A DNA stretch of 64,000 nucleotides from Astragalus membranaceus (taxonomy: Eukaryota; Streptophyta; Magnoliopsida; Fabales; Fabaceae), in assembly GCA_039519185.1 (NCBI GenBank), contig CM076854.1, positions 14,233,192-14,297,191 on the forward strand, in the 5' to 3' direction. Of the stretch, positions 32,967 through 44,347 are shown piece by piece. The first letter of the stretch is position 1, and each line of letters opens with the position of its first letter. Both the position numbers and the translations under genes were made by a program. The notes under the pieces are model-generated. The model was not told the origin of the DNA and did no database searches. It saw nothing but the letters and a program-made list of their open reading frames with translations.

Positions 32967-34437
32967 TGTTGTGCGAAAAGGTGATGTGCAAGTATACACA
33001 ATCGCAACAAGTAATATAATGATATGTAAAGTTCGTTCCCACAGGGATTGGAATTAATCTAAGAAGTTTAAGTGATTAGAAGCTTAGTGAAAAGAATTAA
33101 GTAACAAGTAAAGGTAAAGAGTTGTAAACATTATAAGTTGTGATAAAACAGTATTAAGTTGAAGTAATTAAAGGTGAGTTGGATAGCTCAATAGTTATGT
33201 AAATTCCCAAGAGCAATGTTCAGATAATATTAGACGCTGTAGCGTTAAGCGCTGTAGCGCTTCAGAATCCGTAGACATTGTAGCGTCTTGGTGGCGTGCC
33301 TTTCAGTCACTATCGTCAGGGCTATGTTACAAGACTCCTATGTCTAGGCTCTAAATAAGTTTTACCCCTGTATATTAAGCTCTTACAACATTTGCCTTAT
33401 GAACTACTACTCCCCTATGTCTAGAGTTAAGTAGTGCTTCCTTTAAATGTCTTTAAAGGGTTTTCATTCATATCATTCCTTGAGTTCGCTTTGTGAACCA
33501 TGTCTGTACCCACAAAGTTACCTTGTTTTAGTTGATCATTCCCAAACCAAGATTGAAAGTATTATGACACAAGGAATAAAACACAAACATCATAATATTA
33601 TACAAAAGTTACTCAAGGTTCATTACATACTAAGAACAATCCAACTACAACAAAGTTAGCTCATCACAAGTTCCATCAACATAATACAACTAAAGAGTAT
33701 GTATTACCGTATGAAGACAAGAGAAGAGTGGTTGCAAAAGATACACTCCAATGATCCCAAGTAGCATACAAGAGATGAAGTTGAGGTGTGAGCAAAACCT
33801 TGAATGAAGACCAGAAAACTATGCTAAAAATAAAAGCTTAAAAGTAGTATAACAATGGAGAGAAGCTACTATGTCATGAGAAGTTCTTCTTCCAAGTTAC
33901 AACTACTTGTTGTCTACGTATGTTACTTACTAATGAAGCAATCCTAATTAAAACTAATTATTAACTAAGTCTTAATAGAATAATAATATCGCATGATGAT
34001 TATAAAACTTAGATATTATCCTTAAAGCACTTTACAAAAAGTACTAATGATGGATTGCACCAACTATCACATGGGTTCCATTTAGGAGGCGCCAAGTGTA
34101 ATTTAGCATCCACTTGAAAGTCAAAATATCCAGCTGAGAGGAAGAGATAAGGGTGGTGACTCATCATGTCCTCAAGTGGCCACACAAATATCTCAATGGT
34201 CAGCCGTCATATAACGCTGTAGCGTCTCCTTGATAGCATACCGCTGCAGTGCTAAAGCAAAACATCAAACATATTCACAAAGGCATTTGATGATGCCCAA
34301 AGTTTAAGGAACTGACTCATAACCTATATTTACTCTAATATTCATATATTCACATATTTAAGCACTAGAATTACTAGAGAAGTAAGTTTGACTTAAGTAT
34401 TAGGAGCATAAATAACCTATATAAAATAGGGTTATCA
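32967..34437 (-). repeat. 3' LTR of the Athila-type element (1471 bp, complete)
   Basis: On the minus strand it starts TGATAACCCTATTTTATATA and ends ...CGCACAACA. It contains the palindromic decamer CGCTGTAGCG at 33235, 33250 and 34215 and a near copy at 34242. Confidence 0.9.
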
Positions 34438-34455
34438 CACCCCCAAACTTAAACC
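34438..34455 (-). promoter_or_regulatory. Polypurine tract of the Athila-type element
   Basis: On the minus strand AAGTTTGGGGGTG abuts the 3' LTR start TGATAACCC, the classic Athila-lineage arrangement. It confirms orientation. Confidence 0.85.
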
Positions 34456-35571
34456 CTTGCTTGTCCCCAAGTAATGACACTTGAACAAGACAAAATGCTC
34501 ATATAACTAGCTGCAGCTTTTAAATTAAAAAGAATTTTATGCATAAGCTAATTCTTATCATTTTCACACATCATTATGGTCCACAATTCAAATAGAATCA
34601 CTACTGCTCAGTTGTGAATGTGTGATATCAAAGCTTAACTTAGTTCCTAGCTAATTTCAGAATTTCTCTAAGGTTTTGGGAAGAATAGATTTCTTTTGGG
34701 TTAGGCAAAGAATTTTTCAAAAAGAAGAGTGGGATCACAATTTAACACAAGATCTGAAGCACAACAAAGGGCTTTAATTAGGCATTTTCAGAATATTGGT
34801 CAGTGCATAAACTTTTGGTCTGGTGATCAGACACTGTAGCGCTTCAAAGTCCGTAGACGCTGTAGCGCTAGAATTTTAATGATCAAAACTAGATGCTATC
34901 TTCATTACTGAGCTCCTTATTTGCATTTTTCTTTTCATGCTTTTTGGAACAGCTCAGCAATTTATTTAAGATACTTTGCAACTTTTTACAAGACCACATT
35001 CATTTTTATTTCATTTTGCAAAGACCAATTTATCATCTTTTGTTCCTAGCCTTAACATAACCGATGCTCCCCCAAACTTAACTTCAAAACAACTCTCAAT
35101 TTTTAATGAAAACTTGACTAACCCTTGGTTATCCAAAACTTAACTTTATCCTTAGATTATTCCTAGCTAACTAGGTTCTTCACTAAGCTTGGATTTTGTG
35201 TAGAAGCAGCAATAAAACCATTTCATTGTTTACACAAGGCTGCCTTACTCAAAAATTCTTATTTACTTTAGCTTTTGCTTACTAAAAAATTTAAAACATG
35301 CAGCTAATCATACTTCCAATTCAAGCATACAAAATATTCAAAACATGCAACACATGCACAACATGGCATAATTATACTTAATTATACTAAATATTTAAAA
35401 ACATAATTGTACTTAATTTAAAACATTATTAACCATAAGGTCCTCCCCCAGAAATTAAATTTGGCAGTGTCCTCGCCGCTTGATGAACAAAGAAAAGGGA
35501 GAGGCCTTAGAATAACAAAAAACAAGTTCAAAGTACATAACCGGCATAAGAAGCCAACAAATCTTGCCTTA
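34456..35571 (-). other. Noncoding stretch between ORF3 and the 3' LTR of the Athila-type element
   Basis: AT-rich sequence with no ORF of note. It contains the decamer at 34858-34867 and a one-base variant (ACTGTAGCG) at 34833-34841. The wording around them (CGCTTCAAAGTCCGTAGACG) repeats the LTR context at 33250-33275. Confidence 0.6.
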
Positions 35572-36548
35572 TTAGGCCTTCTTGAGCCTCTTACTGGCTC
35601 TTGAAGGGGCTGGGGCGCCTTTGGTTGCCTTTCTCTTCTTTGGCTGAGGTGGAGTAGTCTTTTCTGCCGCTACAGCGGTTGGTGGCGCTGTAGCACTTGC
35701 TTCCTGTACTGCTGCCGCTGCAGCGTCTGATTCCTGCACTTCTTCTTCCTCTTTTGTTTGCTCTTGCTCCTGCTCTTGCTCTTTTTCTTCCAGCACTGGC
35801 TCTGTTTCATCCTGCAAATTCACTAGCTCCTCAGCAGCCTCCTTCTCACTTTCCTCCTCGGTCAGAATAGCCTCAGGCATTGTGTCACTAGGTACTGCAG
35901 ACATAGTTACTGCAGCATCTACTGGCTGAACACCTTCTTCTGGGTGCTCAGCCAGCTTGACACCTGGGTTTCTTCTAGCCTTGGTGTATGACTGATAAAC
36001 TTTCTTGGGCTGTTCAGTGGGTTTTTCTTTGGTGATTGGATGTTTTGGCTCAGGCTTCTTTGGTGTGGCTTGCTTGGCAGGTGTTTTCTTGGGTGTTAAT
36101 TTGGTTGGTTCAGGGATGGAGGTGGGGGTTGATGGTGGATTGGATGTTTTGGCAGGGGGGTTTTTGGTTTCTTTGGGCTTGGGGTTGGATCACATTGTAT
36201 TTCTTCTGCTTGCTCATCTTCTCCACTCTCAGATTCTTCTTCAGTATCACTCTCCTCTCCTGATGATTCTTCATCCTCTTGCTTCTCCATCTCTTTCATG
36301 ACTGCAATTGTTTCTTCTTCATCTTCCTCACTTATGTTCTCAATGTCATCAGAGTCCAAACTTTCCTCCTCTACTACAGCTTTTTGCACTTTCTTTGCTG
36401 GGCTAGGCTTTGCTTTCTTTGCTGGACTAGTCACAACCTTTTTCTTTTCTGCCCTAACTCCCTTTTTCTCTTGTTTTTCAACTGGCTCTTCCTCCAGTAG
36501 CCAATCAGGGAATTGAGGAGGGGGAGTGGATGTTTTTCCTTTGGATAT
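35572..36548 (-). pseudogene. C-terminal, acidic/basic low-complexity part of Athila ORF3
   Basis: Downstream of the TAG at 36549-36551 the same frame stays open to about 36096 (KKAKPSPAKKVQKAVVEEE, then a long Glu/Asp/Ser-rich run). After a frameshift, 35904-35572 continues with an EQEQEQTKEEEE tract, an Ala-rich tract encoded by palindromic decamers, and a basic tail (PKKRKATKGAPAPSRASKRL). The tail looks like nuclear-localisation signals. The composition resembles the variable C-terminus of plant ORF3 proteins and contains no enzyme motifs. Confidence 0.6.
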
Positions 36549-37257
36549 CTAGGCATACATTGCTTTTTCCCAGTCAAATTTTTCTTTCACAAATTTGCAG
36601 AGGACCTGCTGCTTCAGCTCTAAGCGCTGTAGCGCTTGAGAGTCAGAAGACGCTGCAGCGGCAGGTTTCTGCTTGACTTTAAAAATGCAAGGAAATGCCC
36701 CAAGAGGGGATCTTCTTTCTTCTTTCATTTCAACCTCTACATCAGCTTCCAAACACAACTCAGTAATTAAACAAGGAAAATACAAATTACCTCCATTTTT
36801 AACTCTGCACTTCTCTATCTCCCTTGCTATTAATCTACCTACGTCTATCTTTTCTCCAGCCATTATTGCATCAATAACGATGAGTCTCTCCTTTTCCACA
36901 AATGTTGTGTGAGATGTAGGCAGCAGGGAGTGTTTGATGAAACTATACCACAGATTTGCTTCCTCACACAAATAGGCTTTTTTAATTTTGTATTCGGCCC
37001 CAAATTTATCCCATGTTGCTCCTTCCACACAAATCCTTCTTCTAACAGCCTCCATCTCTTCATCTCCCCAGTTCAGAACTTTCATTTCCAGCGCCTTTCC
37101 ATGATAGCCCAGATGGAAAATATCATTAATTGTTCTGGAGTTAAAATTTACAGTTTCACCTCTTACCAGTGAATGTGTTTGAGGCTTTCCTTCTTTAGGC
37201 TCTTCAATGCCAGAGTAGAACCCCCTTACCAAAGACGTCATGTAGTCTTTGCGATGC
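36549..37257 (-). pseudogene. Athila ORF3 (env-like position), main part
   Basis: The minus frame from the insertion junction runs through MTSLVRGFYSG, GETVNFNSRTINDIFHLGYH, KKAYLCEEANLWYSFIKHSL and LLPTSHTTFVEKERLIVIDA. This pattern is shared by the plant transposon proteins encoded after integrase in Athila/Cyclops elements. The function is not established. It is split: the N-terminal part lies beyond the nested element (51290-51073), and the frame is continuous across the junction when one GATGC copy is removed. It ends at TAG (36549-36551). Confidence 0.65.
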
Positions 37258-39525
37258 TGTCATACCCCAATTTTGTCCGGCTTAGGTCCAAACCCTAATT
37301 TTCTCCACAAAAAATAATAATAATAAAATGTATTGCATTTTGGACCCTAGAAACCATCCCAGAGTTTTTGAAATCATTTTTAGGGTTAGAATGCACGTTT
37401 TAGGAAGTTAGGGTCAAAAAGGGCATTTTTGGTCATTTCTCACAAAAGGGTCTATGAAAATGATTTTTGCAATAAGCCTCATGCATCAAATTAGGGTTTT
37501 TTTTGAAAATGTGTTATGTATGCATGGCAAGTTTTGGAAAAAATATGTTATGCATGCATGGCAAGCTTTGGAAAATATTTTATGCATGCATGGCAAGGAC
37601 CTAAAAACACTTTTGTGGAAAGCAAGGATTGATTTCTATTCTGTTCCAAAGGCTCAAGAATCGATTCCTCATTGTGTTAACTAAGTAAGGAATCGTTTTT
37701 CACCTATGCAAAAGGTCCTGAAAATCGATTCCCACTATTTCCAAAGGCTCAAGAATCGATTCCTCATTGTGTTAACTAAGTAAGGAATCGATTTTCACCT
37801 ATGCCAAAGGTCCTGAAAATCGATTCCCACTATTTCCAAAGGCTCAAGAATCGATTCCTCATTGTGTTAACTAAGTAAGGAATCGATTTTCACCTATGCA
37901 AAAGGTCCTGAAAATCGATTCCCACTATTTCCAAAGGCTCAAGAATCGATTCCTCATTGTGTTAACTAAGTAAGGAATCGATTTTCACCTATACAAAAGG
38001 TCCTGAAAATCGATTCCCACTAATTTCTAAAGCCCAAGGAATCGATTCCTATGTTTTCTAAAAGCAAAGAATCGATTATACTATATTTTGCCTTCATCAA
38101 ACAATCGATTCATCCTTGCAATAAATGTTTTTAAAAAAATTCTACGCTTGCCTAAGCCTATAAATAGGCAGCCTCAAATCACATTTTCACACACACATTT
38201 TCACGAGATCTGAGAAGAATTGCTCCAGAGACATTTCACGAGATCTGGGAAGACAACTCTCGCAAATCTCATTTTCCAGTTCTCCGCTTCATTTTTGCTC
38301 TATTCGCGCCGTTGGTCCGTCCGAGCTGATCTCCTGCAAGGGTTAGTCGGGGTTTGCATTCTTCAGATCTGTAATATCTGTCTTCATCAGAGGTATTTCA
38401 GTCTTTTCATTTGTTTAATATTTAGTTATTGTGATCCATGTGATTTAACTTAGCTACAGCGCTTATCTACTCGTTCTTGTATATTATCGTCCATTGCTGA
38501 TGACGAACCATATGATTCCCACTCATGCCCAGTGCATCATGTTCTAAGTGGTGAAGATGGTCTCGGGTGATTCAGCTTGCCACTTTCAAACCCTTTCAAA
38601 AACATCTTTTAGAACTACGTCGCTTTGATTCCCGTTTGGGATACGTAGGAGCGAGCCACGTCCTCGTCAAGCGCAACAAATAAAAATTCTTTTCATCCCC
38701 CTAAACCAATCATTTTCATAAAACAAACAAAAATCATTTTCAAACCCATCGTTGCTAGTAGCTCATCAGAGCCTCTGTTCGTTTAGCTATTAGTGACAAT
38801 GTCCTTTTCTCCTAAAAATAATAAACGATGATCCATCATAACCTTTGTTAGTTTGATCATCGTACAAATCAATCTCTTTCGAAAATCACTTTCAAAAAAG
38901 ATAATGAAAAACGAGTTGTTATCAATAGTCCATCAGAACCTTCGTTCGTTTGACTAGCGGTACAACTCTTTTTTAGCATTTAGCAGTGATTCATCATAGC
39001 CTCTGCTAGTTTAATCATTTGCTAATGCTCGTCCTATTTCAAAAAACTCACTAAAAAAGATAAAAAAACAAAAACTTTTCAAAAAAGAACCAAGAACTAC
39101 GTAGCTTTGAATTCTCCATCGCACCGGGAGATACGTAGGAGCGGGCCATGTCCCGTCAAGCACTTTTTTCTAAAAACCCTTTTTTCCCCCCTTTCTCACA
39201 AAAAATAAAATTTCCAGTAAGTTTTCTCATTCGTCTTCAAACAAGAAATAAATAGGCAAATCTAGGTATTTTTCAAATCAAACGTTAAAACCACACATTT
39301 AATTAGAGGTTCCCTTTCGGTAGAAAGGACGTGTGCGGTGCTAACACCTTCCTCGCACGTAATCGACCCCCGAACCCATATCTCTAGTTTCAAAAGACCA
39401 TCCGCCTTGTCCAAAAGACCTTTTTTCAATGTTTTGGTCTTAAAATTAAAATATTGGTGGCGGCTCCAAAATTATTCCACGTTGTACATTGAGAAACCCA
39501 AGCCGGGATTTTTCGGGGTGCAACA
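37258..39525 (+). repeat. 5' LTR of the Ogre/Tat-type element
   Basis: It begins TGTCATACCCCAATTTTGTC and ends TTTTTCGGGGTGCAACA. Contents: a 95-bp tandem array (37646-38030), TATA-like CCTATAAATAGG (about 38157-38168), two ACGTAG modules (38610-38680 and 39108-39165) and three short CATCAGAGCCTCTGTTCG-like phrases. Confidence 0.95.
37646..38030. repeat. Four 95-bp tandem repeats rich in AATCGATT
   Basis: Units start at 37646, 37741, 37836 and 37931. Each carries CAAGAATCGATTCCTC, GGAATCGATTTTCACC and GAAAATCGATTCCCAC, so the palindrome ATCGAT recurs three times per unit. One site in unit 1 has lost it (AATCGTTTTT at about 37688). Further ATCGAT copies continue to about 38110. The array is present in both LTRs. 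Confidence 0.95.
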
Positions 39526-39526
39526 G

Positions 39527-39544
39527 CTGGCGACTCCGCTGGGG
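39527..39544 (+). promoter_or_regulatory. Primer-binding site, tRNA-Arg
   Basis: Just after the 5' LTR, CTGGCGACTCCGCTGGGGA complements the 3' end of plant tRNA-Arg (…CCCCAGTGGAGTCG plus CCA), with one mismatch. A tRNA-Arg PBS is the known choice of Ogre-type elements. The tRNA-Arg gene at 17320-17392 in this window would pair with two mismatches. Confidence 0.85.
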
Positions 39545-39569
39545 ATACTTTTTTAAAAAAGACGAGGGT

Positions 39570-41068
39570 TGTTCGCGATCGTGTGTTTTATAGTCGCAAT
39601 ATCAGTGCAAGTATACACGTCGTACAAGTAATAAAGTGGATAAAAGTAAGAGATCGTTCCCACGAGGATTGATTAACTTTCAGAGTTCAAGTCTTTAAAA
39701 CACAAGTGAAACAGGTAATAAATCGGCACTAAAAGTAGGTATTAAGACTAGTAACATAAATCAAGCAAGTAAACAAGAAGTGGGTGTGAATATGGAAGAG
39801 TATGAGTTGGATTGCTGCATGCAAGTAAATCTCCTCTAGTCAGACGTTATAACGTTTACACGCTAATACGTACAAATGCTATGTTGTATAGACGTTATAA
39901 CGTTTGAACGCTGTTGCAAAAGAGCTGTGCTTTTCAGTCACAAAACGTCAGAGCTTCAAGTACTAGAATTCCTATGTCTAGGTTCTAAGTAGGCCTACTC
40001 CTGTATTTTAAGTACCCACAGCAATGTCCTATGAACTATTATCTGTTCTATGTCTAGACTTAGATAAAAATGCCTAAATGTCTTTAGTGCACCTTTTCAT
40101 TCACATAAATCTTTGAGTTCTTTTCATAGACCATGTCTGTACCTATGAATCTACTTATTTTAAGTGATCAGTTCAAAACAAGTTTGGAAATATTAACATG
40201 CAAAGATTTAAAACACATAAACATCAATACTTCATAGCATTAGACTAAAGGTTCATTACATGCAAAACAACAACCCAACTAAAAATTGTTTAGCTCATGC
40301 TGAGCATCCTTACAGAAATAAGAGGAGTTAAAATCCAAATACCGTACATAGAGAAAAGGAGACTAAACGCAAAAGATACGCCTAAGTGGCCTTCCTTCAT
40401 GCACGCTGTAAAGACGTTACAACGTCTGAGCTTTACAATAATGGCTGCGAATGGATATGGAAATTGGGGCCTTGAGAGAATTAAAAATGAAGAAGTCTGT
40501 GTCCAGAACTTCTCTCAGAAAAACTATCTCTGAAAAATGGGGGAAGGTGGATGATGAATGGAGTCGTGTCTTTTCCGCATGGTGCACCCTTGCCTTTTTA
40601 TAGAGAGAGAATAGCCATGGTCAAAAGAGGTCACATGCTGCTGATGTCATTCCCCCACCTTCCAAGCTTGCTTGCGAGTTGACTCTGCCCTGAAGTGACA
40701 CCGCACTGCTACAGTGCGTCAGCCGCGTCAGTGCTGAAGAAAGAGAAGATCTTCTTCATTTCCAGATCTCTGGTCATCATTACATGCGCGCCAAAATGAT
40801 ATATATTATATTCTTGCTCTGCTGTCCTTCTTCAGACGTGATGAGAGACGCTGCCACGTTCAGATTACTGCACAAACACAAGAAGCATCAAAACGCTCAC
40901 AAAGGCGCCAATTGGCACCAAAATGCCTAGAACTTGTAATTTAGCCCCTTTCTAACTAAAAGCAATAAACTAACAGAAACTTTACTAGAAACAACCTGCT
41001 ATTGCCAGAGAACTTGCATGATTTAACTTTGAATACGTATAAATAACTCATATAAATATGAGTTATCA
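39570..41068 (-). mobile_element. Solo LTR of an Athila relative (1499 bp)
   Basis: On the minus strand it begins TGATAACTCATATTTATATG and ends CGATCGCGAACA. The perfect TSD AGGGT lies at 39565-39569 and 41069-41073. Long stretches match the Athila-type LTR at 32967-34437 (for example CCTATGTCTAGG and GACCATGTCTGTACC). It carries ACGTTAYAACGT palindromes at 39844, 39892 and 40414 where its relative has CGCTGTAGCG. There is no internal region, so it is a solo LTR formed by LTR recombination. Confidence 0.9.
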
Positions 41069-42115
41069 AGGGTCAAGCCTAACTAATTTAAATGTGTGGT
41101 TTAATGTATTGTTGATTTGATTAAAACCCTGTTTGCCTTTCTTTCTTATCTTTTATTCCCTTTCTTTTATCGCTTATGCCCTTGCATTTTTTCAATCCCC
41201 ATGATCCCCTCTTCTTGGCTCCTTTTCCTAAGGTGAGCAATATCCTTGTTTATAGATATTCTAGGTATGGAACCCTAGGGTAGATAACTTGTTATAGCTT
41301 GCTTTTGTCTGGACTGCTCTGGTTTTCATTTCAGGTGGGGGTAGTACTAGGGAAAATTCCCTTGACACACACTACACTTATACCCTGTGACTATGTACTT
41401 TGAGTGGGACCATAACCCAGGTCTGCAAAAACTTAGGAGAGTGGATTCGAGTAGTGAGAGCCCATCAGGACCTTTGTCCGTTTGGCTACTTGCGAAAGTT
41501 TCAACCAGAGTTGTGCTCTTTCATGATGCCTCACACCTAGCAGTTTGCTGCATTTGTGGGGAATTTTGTGAAAAAGACTGTAGCTCTGGTGGCCTTGTGA
41601 GGGAGTGAATAGAGCTACATGGAAGGATTACCCTTTAAATTGCCCTAGATCATAGGTCTCACCTCTTTTTAGGTCACAAGGGCTTTTCCAAAATTGTGTG
41701 TTGCATTGTTACATCTAGTTTAGTTCATTTCCGCCAACGTTTTTTTGAAAAAACAACGAAATCAAAAAAAAAATAAGTTTTTCCTTCTCTTTCATAAATA
41801 CCTATATGGGGTGGCATATAGGGTATACCGCCCTAAATTTTCAAAACCCCCACCTGTAAATATCTGTCTTTATAACAAGCATCCTCATCACCCGCATTTT
41901 ACATCATAACAGCATGCATTACATAAGAAAATTCTGAAAAATTCATACAGCATTCCTCATGCATCTAAATACAAAAATAACATAAAACCATATGCATTGC
42001 ATTCATTTACGCATTCATACTTGTACTCATAAAAAATGTTCTATCATCAGAGAGAGAAACGAAAGGCAAGCTGGTTCGCCAACACCGATACTCCACTCGT
42101 CTACAAGCAAGATTA
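41069..42115 (+). other. Leader (5' UTR) of the Ogre/Tat-type element
   Basis: About 1 kb between the solo LTR and gag. No ORF1 of the full Ogre type is evident; the longest ORF (41387-41608) has no recognised domain. It contains AGCCCATCAGGACCTTTGTC, a relative of phrases found in the LTR. Confidence 0.6.
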
Positions 42116-44347
42116 ATGGCTAGCAATCAACATCTCGAGAATGAGGACCCCCTGGGTCAAGATGAGTCGGTTGTGGAGATTCTTAACCCCGAGCAGCTGG
42201 CTCAAGAGAATCAAGCTTTGAAGACTAAAGTGGAGGCTATGGAAGCACAGATGGTCGAAGTAATGAGTATGCTACAGAATTTGAGGGGTGGGGCCACTGC
42301 TGGGGCCGCTGCTGTTGTAAATCCCGAAGGGGTTATTACCTTCGTTTCTCCTCCGGTGTCCGCTGAAGTTACAACTACTCACGGACAGGGGGTCAGTCAC
42401 TTTGCTCATCCTCCAGGGGCAAGCGGACAGAGTCATCTGAATGCACCGATATATCCTTGGGGGATGCCAATGGGTTATATGCCGCCTGCCGCTGAAGCTA
42501 TTCCTGTGGGGTCGAGTCAACCTGTCACGACTATGCCTGGTGGAGCTGCTATGGGACCACAAATTCATACTCCTAGTGCTGATACTGTACTGCCAAGAGG
42601 TTCACCTAGTCCTACTCTGGGAGTTACTGTGAACCCTCAGAACGCTGTCCATCATATAGGAAACCCTGCTCAGTATGGGGGTTATTATCACGGTCCGGGG
42701 AACCATCCACAAGGTCATTTGTTTGGGAACACTCAGCATGGGGATCGGTATCACTCGCTTGAAGAGCGCTTAAGAGCTGTGGAAGGATCAGGAACTAGAG
42801 CCAGGGATGCCCGAGATTTGTGCCTTGTCCCAGATGTTGTTATACCCCCTAAATTCAAAGCACCTGACTTTGATAAATATCGCGGCACCGGGTGTCCATC
42901 TAGCCATTTGACGATGTATGTTAGAAAAATGGCCGCTTATGCTCATGATGACAAGGTGCTCATTCATTATTTCCAGGACAGTCTGACTGGGGCATCACTA
43001 GATTGGTACATGCAGCTGCAATCTTCCGAAGTTCACAGTTGGAAGGATCTCTCTGAAGCCTTTCTAAAACAATACCAGTATAACATGGACCTTGCTCCAG
43101 ACCGGTCTCAATTGCAGCACATGAGCAAAGGAGATAGAGAATCATTCAAAGAATACGCTCAAAAATGGAGGAGCATAGCTGCTCAGGTGAAGCCGCCATT
43201 GACTGAAAAAGAGATGGTGTACATGTTTATGGAGACCCTTCCAGGGCTGTATTATGATAGGTTGGTGGGGAGCGTTTCGTCCAATTTCTCAGATATGGTC
43301 GTCATTGGGGAACGATTAGAGCACGGATTGCGTAGCGGAAAGATTGCTGGAGGTTTTCGCAATTCTAGTGGACAAAAGAAACCCTTTCCCAACTTCCCCA
43401 AGAAGAAAGAAGGGGAAACCAATGTTATTTCAGCAGGGGGAGGCCCATCTTTCAGCTCTCCACAGCAGGCGGTGCCATTATCTTTCAACTCTCCGCAGCA
43501 AACTAATTCAGGCTACAGAGCCCAGAACTATCAAGAGAAGAGGCGTGCTAATTTTGATCCGATCCCGATGACCTATACCGAATTGTTCAATCATCTTGTC
43601 TCAAAGAATTTGGTCAATACTCGCCCCATGAAGCCTATACAACCTCCCTTTCCTAGGGGGTACAATGCTGATGCTACTTGTAGCTTTCATAGTGGAGGAG
43701 TCGGCCACACGGTGGAAGACTGCAAGGCTTTCAAATATGTAGTCCAGGATTTGATTGACGCCAACTGGATCTCTTTCAAGCCGAACAGTCCCAGTACAAC
43801 TACAAACCCCCTACCGGGATATGGGACACCATCCGCTAATGCAGTAGAGGATTCTGTGGGGCAGACAATGATAAAAGATGTTAAGTGTATCCAGACTCCT
43901 CTGGAAAATATACATGCTGAGTTGTGTCGTCGTGGTGTTATCAAGAAGGGCTGTGTATGCGCTGATCCTTTATGTGTGGGTGCCTGTGAAGTTTTCAAGT
44001 CAGTCCTGCAAGACCTGATAGATCGGTGCGTGGTTCAGATAGGGACCCATGATATTGAAGATGAAAAAGAAATCAATGAGGAAGTAATAGCGGTGCCTAT
44101 GAAAGAGAGATGTTGGGATACCCTAGGGGAGTCCAGTGGAAAGTTTGACTACTTGGTCAGATATGACGCTCCCGAGAGTGCTCAAATCCGAATGGAAGAC
44201 ATCCAGCCCACAGGATGGGATGAGGAAGAGGAACAACACGATCAAATTGCTGTCATCAATGATGGTACTAAGTCAGAGGAGGGTGGTGCAAACCTGGTTT
44301 GTCGCTGCAGTGCTGGTGAAAGAATTAAAGAATTGAAAGACTGTTGA
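42116..44347 (+). CDS. gag: Tat/Ogre gag polyprotein (743 aa), intact
   Basis: An ATG at 42116 (AATGGCT context) opens an uninterrupted 743-codon frame. Residues about 25-60 form a coiled coil (NPEQLAQENQALKTKVEAME). A Gly/Pro/His-rich linker follows. Residues about 280-385 match the retrotransposon Gag (capsid) domain, with SLTGASLDWYMQL, WKDLSEAFLKQYQYN and FKEYAQKWRSIA. Near residue 522 a CSFHSGGVGHTVEDCKAF block looks like a modified zinc knuckle. Gag forms the virus-like particle and packages element RNA. The frame is intact although pol is gone, which fits selection for cis-packaging by a non-autonomous element, or simply youth. Confidence 0.85.
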   Translation: MASNQHLENEDPLGQDESVVEILNPEQLAQENQALKTKVEAMEAQMVEVMSMLQNLRGGATAGAAAVVNPEGVITFVSPPVSAEVTTTHGQGVSHFAHPPGASGQSHLNAPIYPWGMPMGYMPPAAEAIPVGSSQPVTTMPGGAAMGPQIHTPSADTVLPRGSPSPTLGVTVNPQNAVHHIGNPAQYGGYYHGPGNHPQGHLFGNTQHGDRYHSLEERLRAVEGSGTRARDARDLCLVPDVVIPPKFKAPDFDKYRGTGCPSSHLTMYVRKMAAYAHDDKVLIHYFQDSLTGASLDWYMQLQSSEVHSWKDLSEAFLKQYQYNMDLAPDRSQLQHMSKGDRESFKEYAQKWRSIAAQVKPPLTEKEMVYMFMETLPGLYYDRLVGSVSSNFSDMVVIGERLEHGLRSGKIAGGFRNSSGQKKPFPNFPKKKEGETNVISAGGGPSFSSPQQAVPLSFNSPQQTNSGYRAQNYQEKRRANFDPIPMTYTELFNHLVSKNLVNTRPMKPIQPPFPRGYNADATCSFHSGGVGHTVEDCKAFKYVVQDLIDANWISFKPNSPSTTTNPLPGYGTPSANAVEDSVGQTMIKDVKCIQTPLENIHAELCRRGVIKKGCVCADPLCVGACEVFKSVLQDLIDRCVVQIGTHDIEDEKEINEEVIAVPMKERCWDTLGESSGKFDYLVRYDAPESAQIRMEDIQPTGWDEEEEQHDQIAVINDGTKSEEGGANLVCRCSAGERIKELKDC

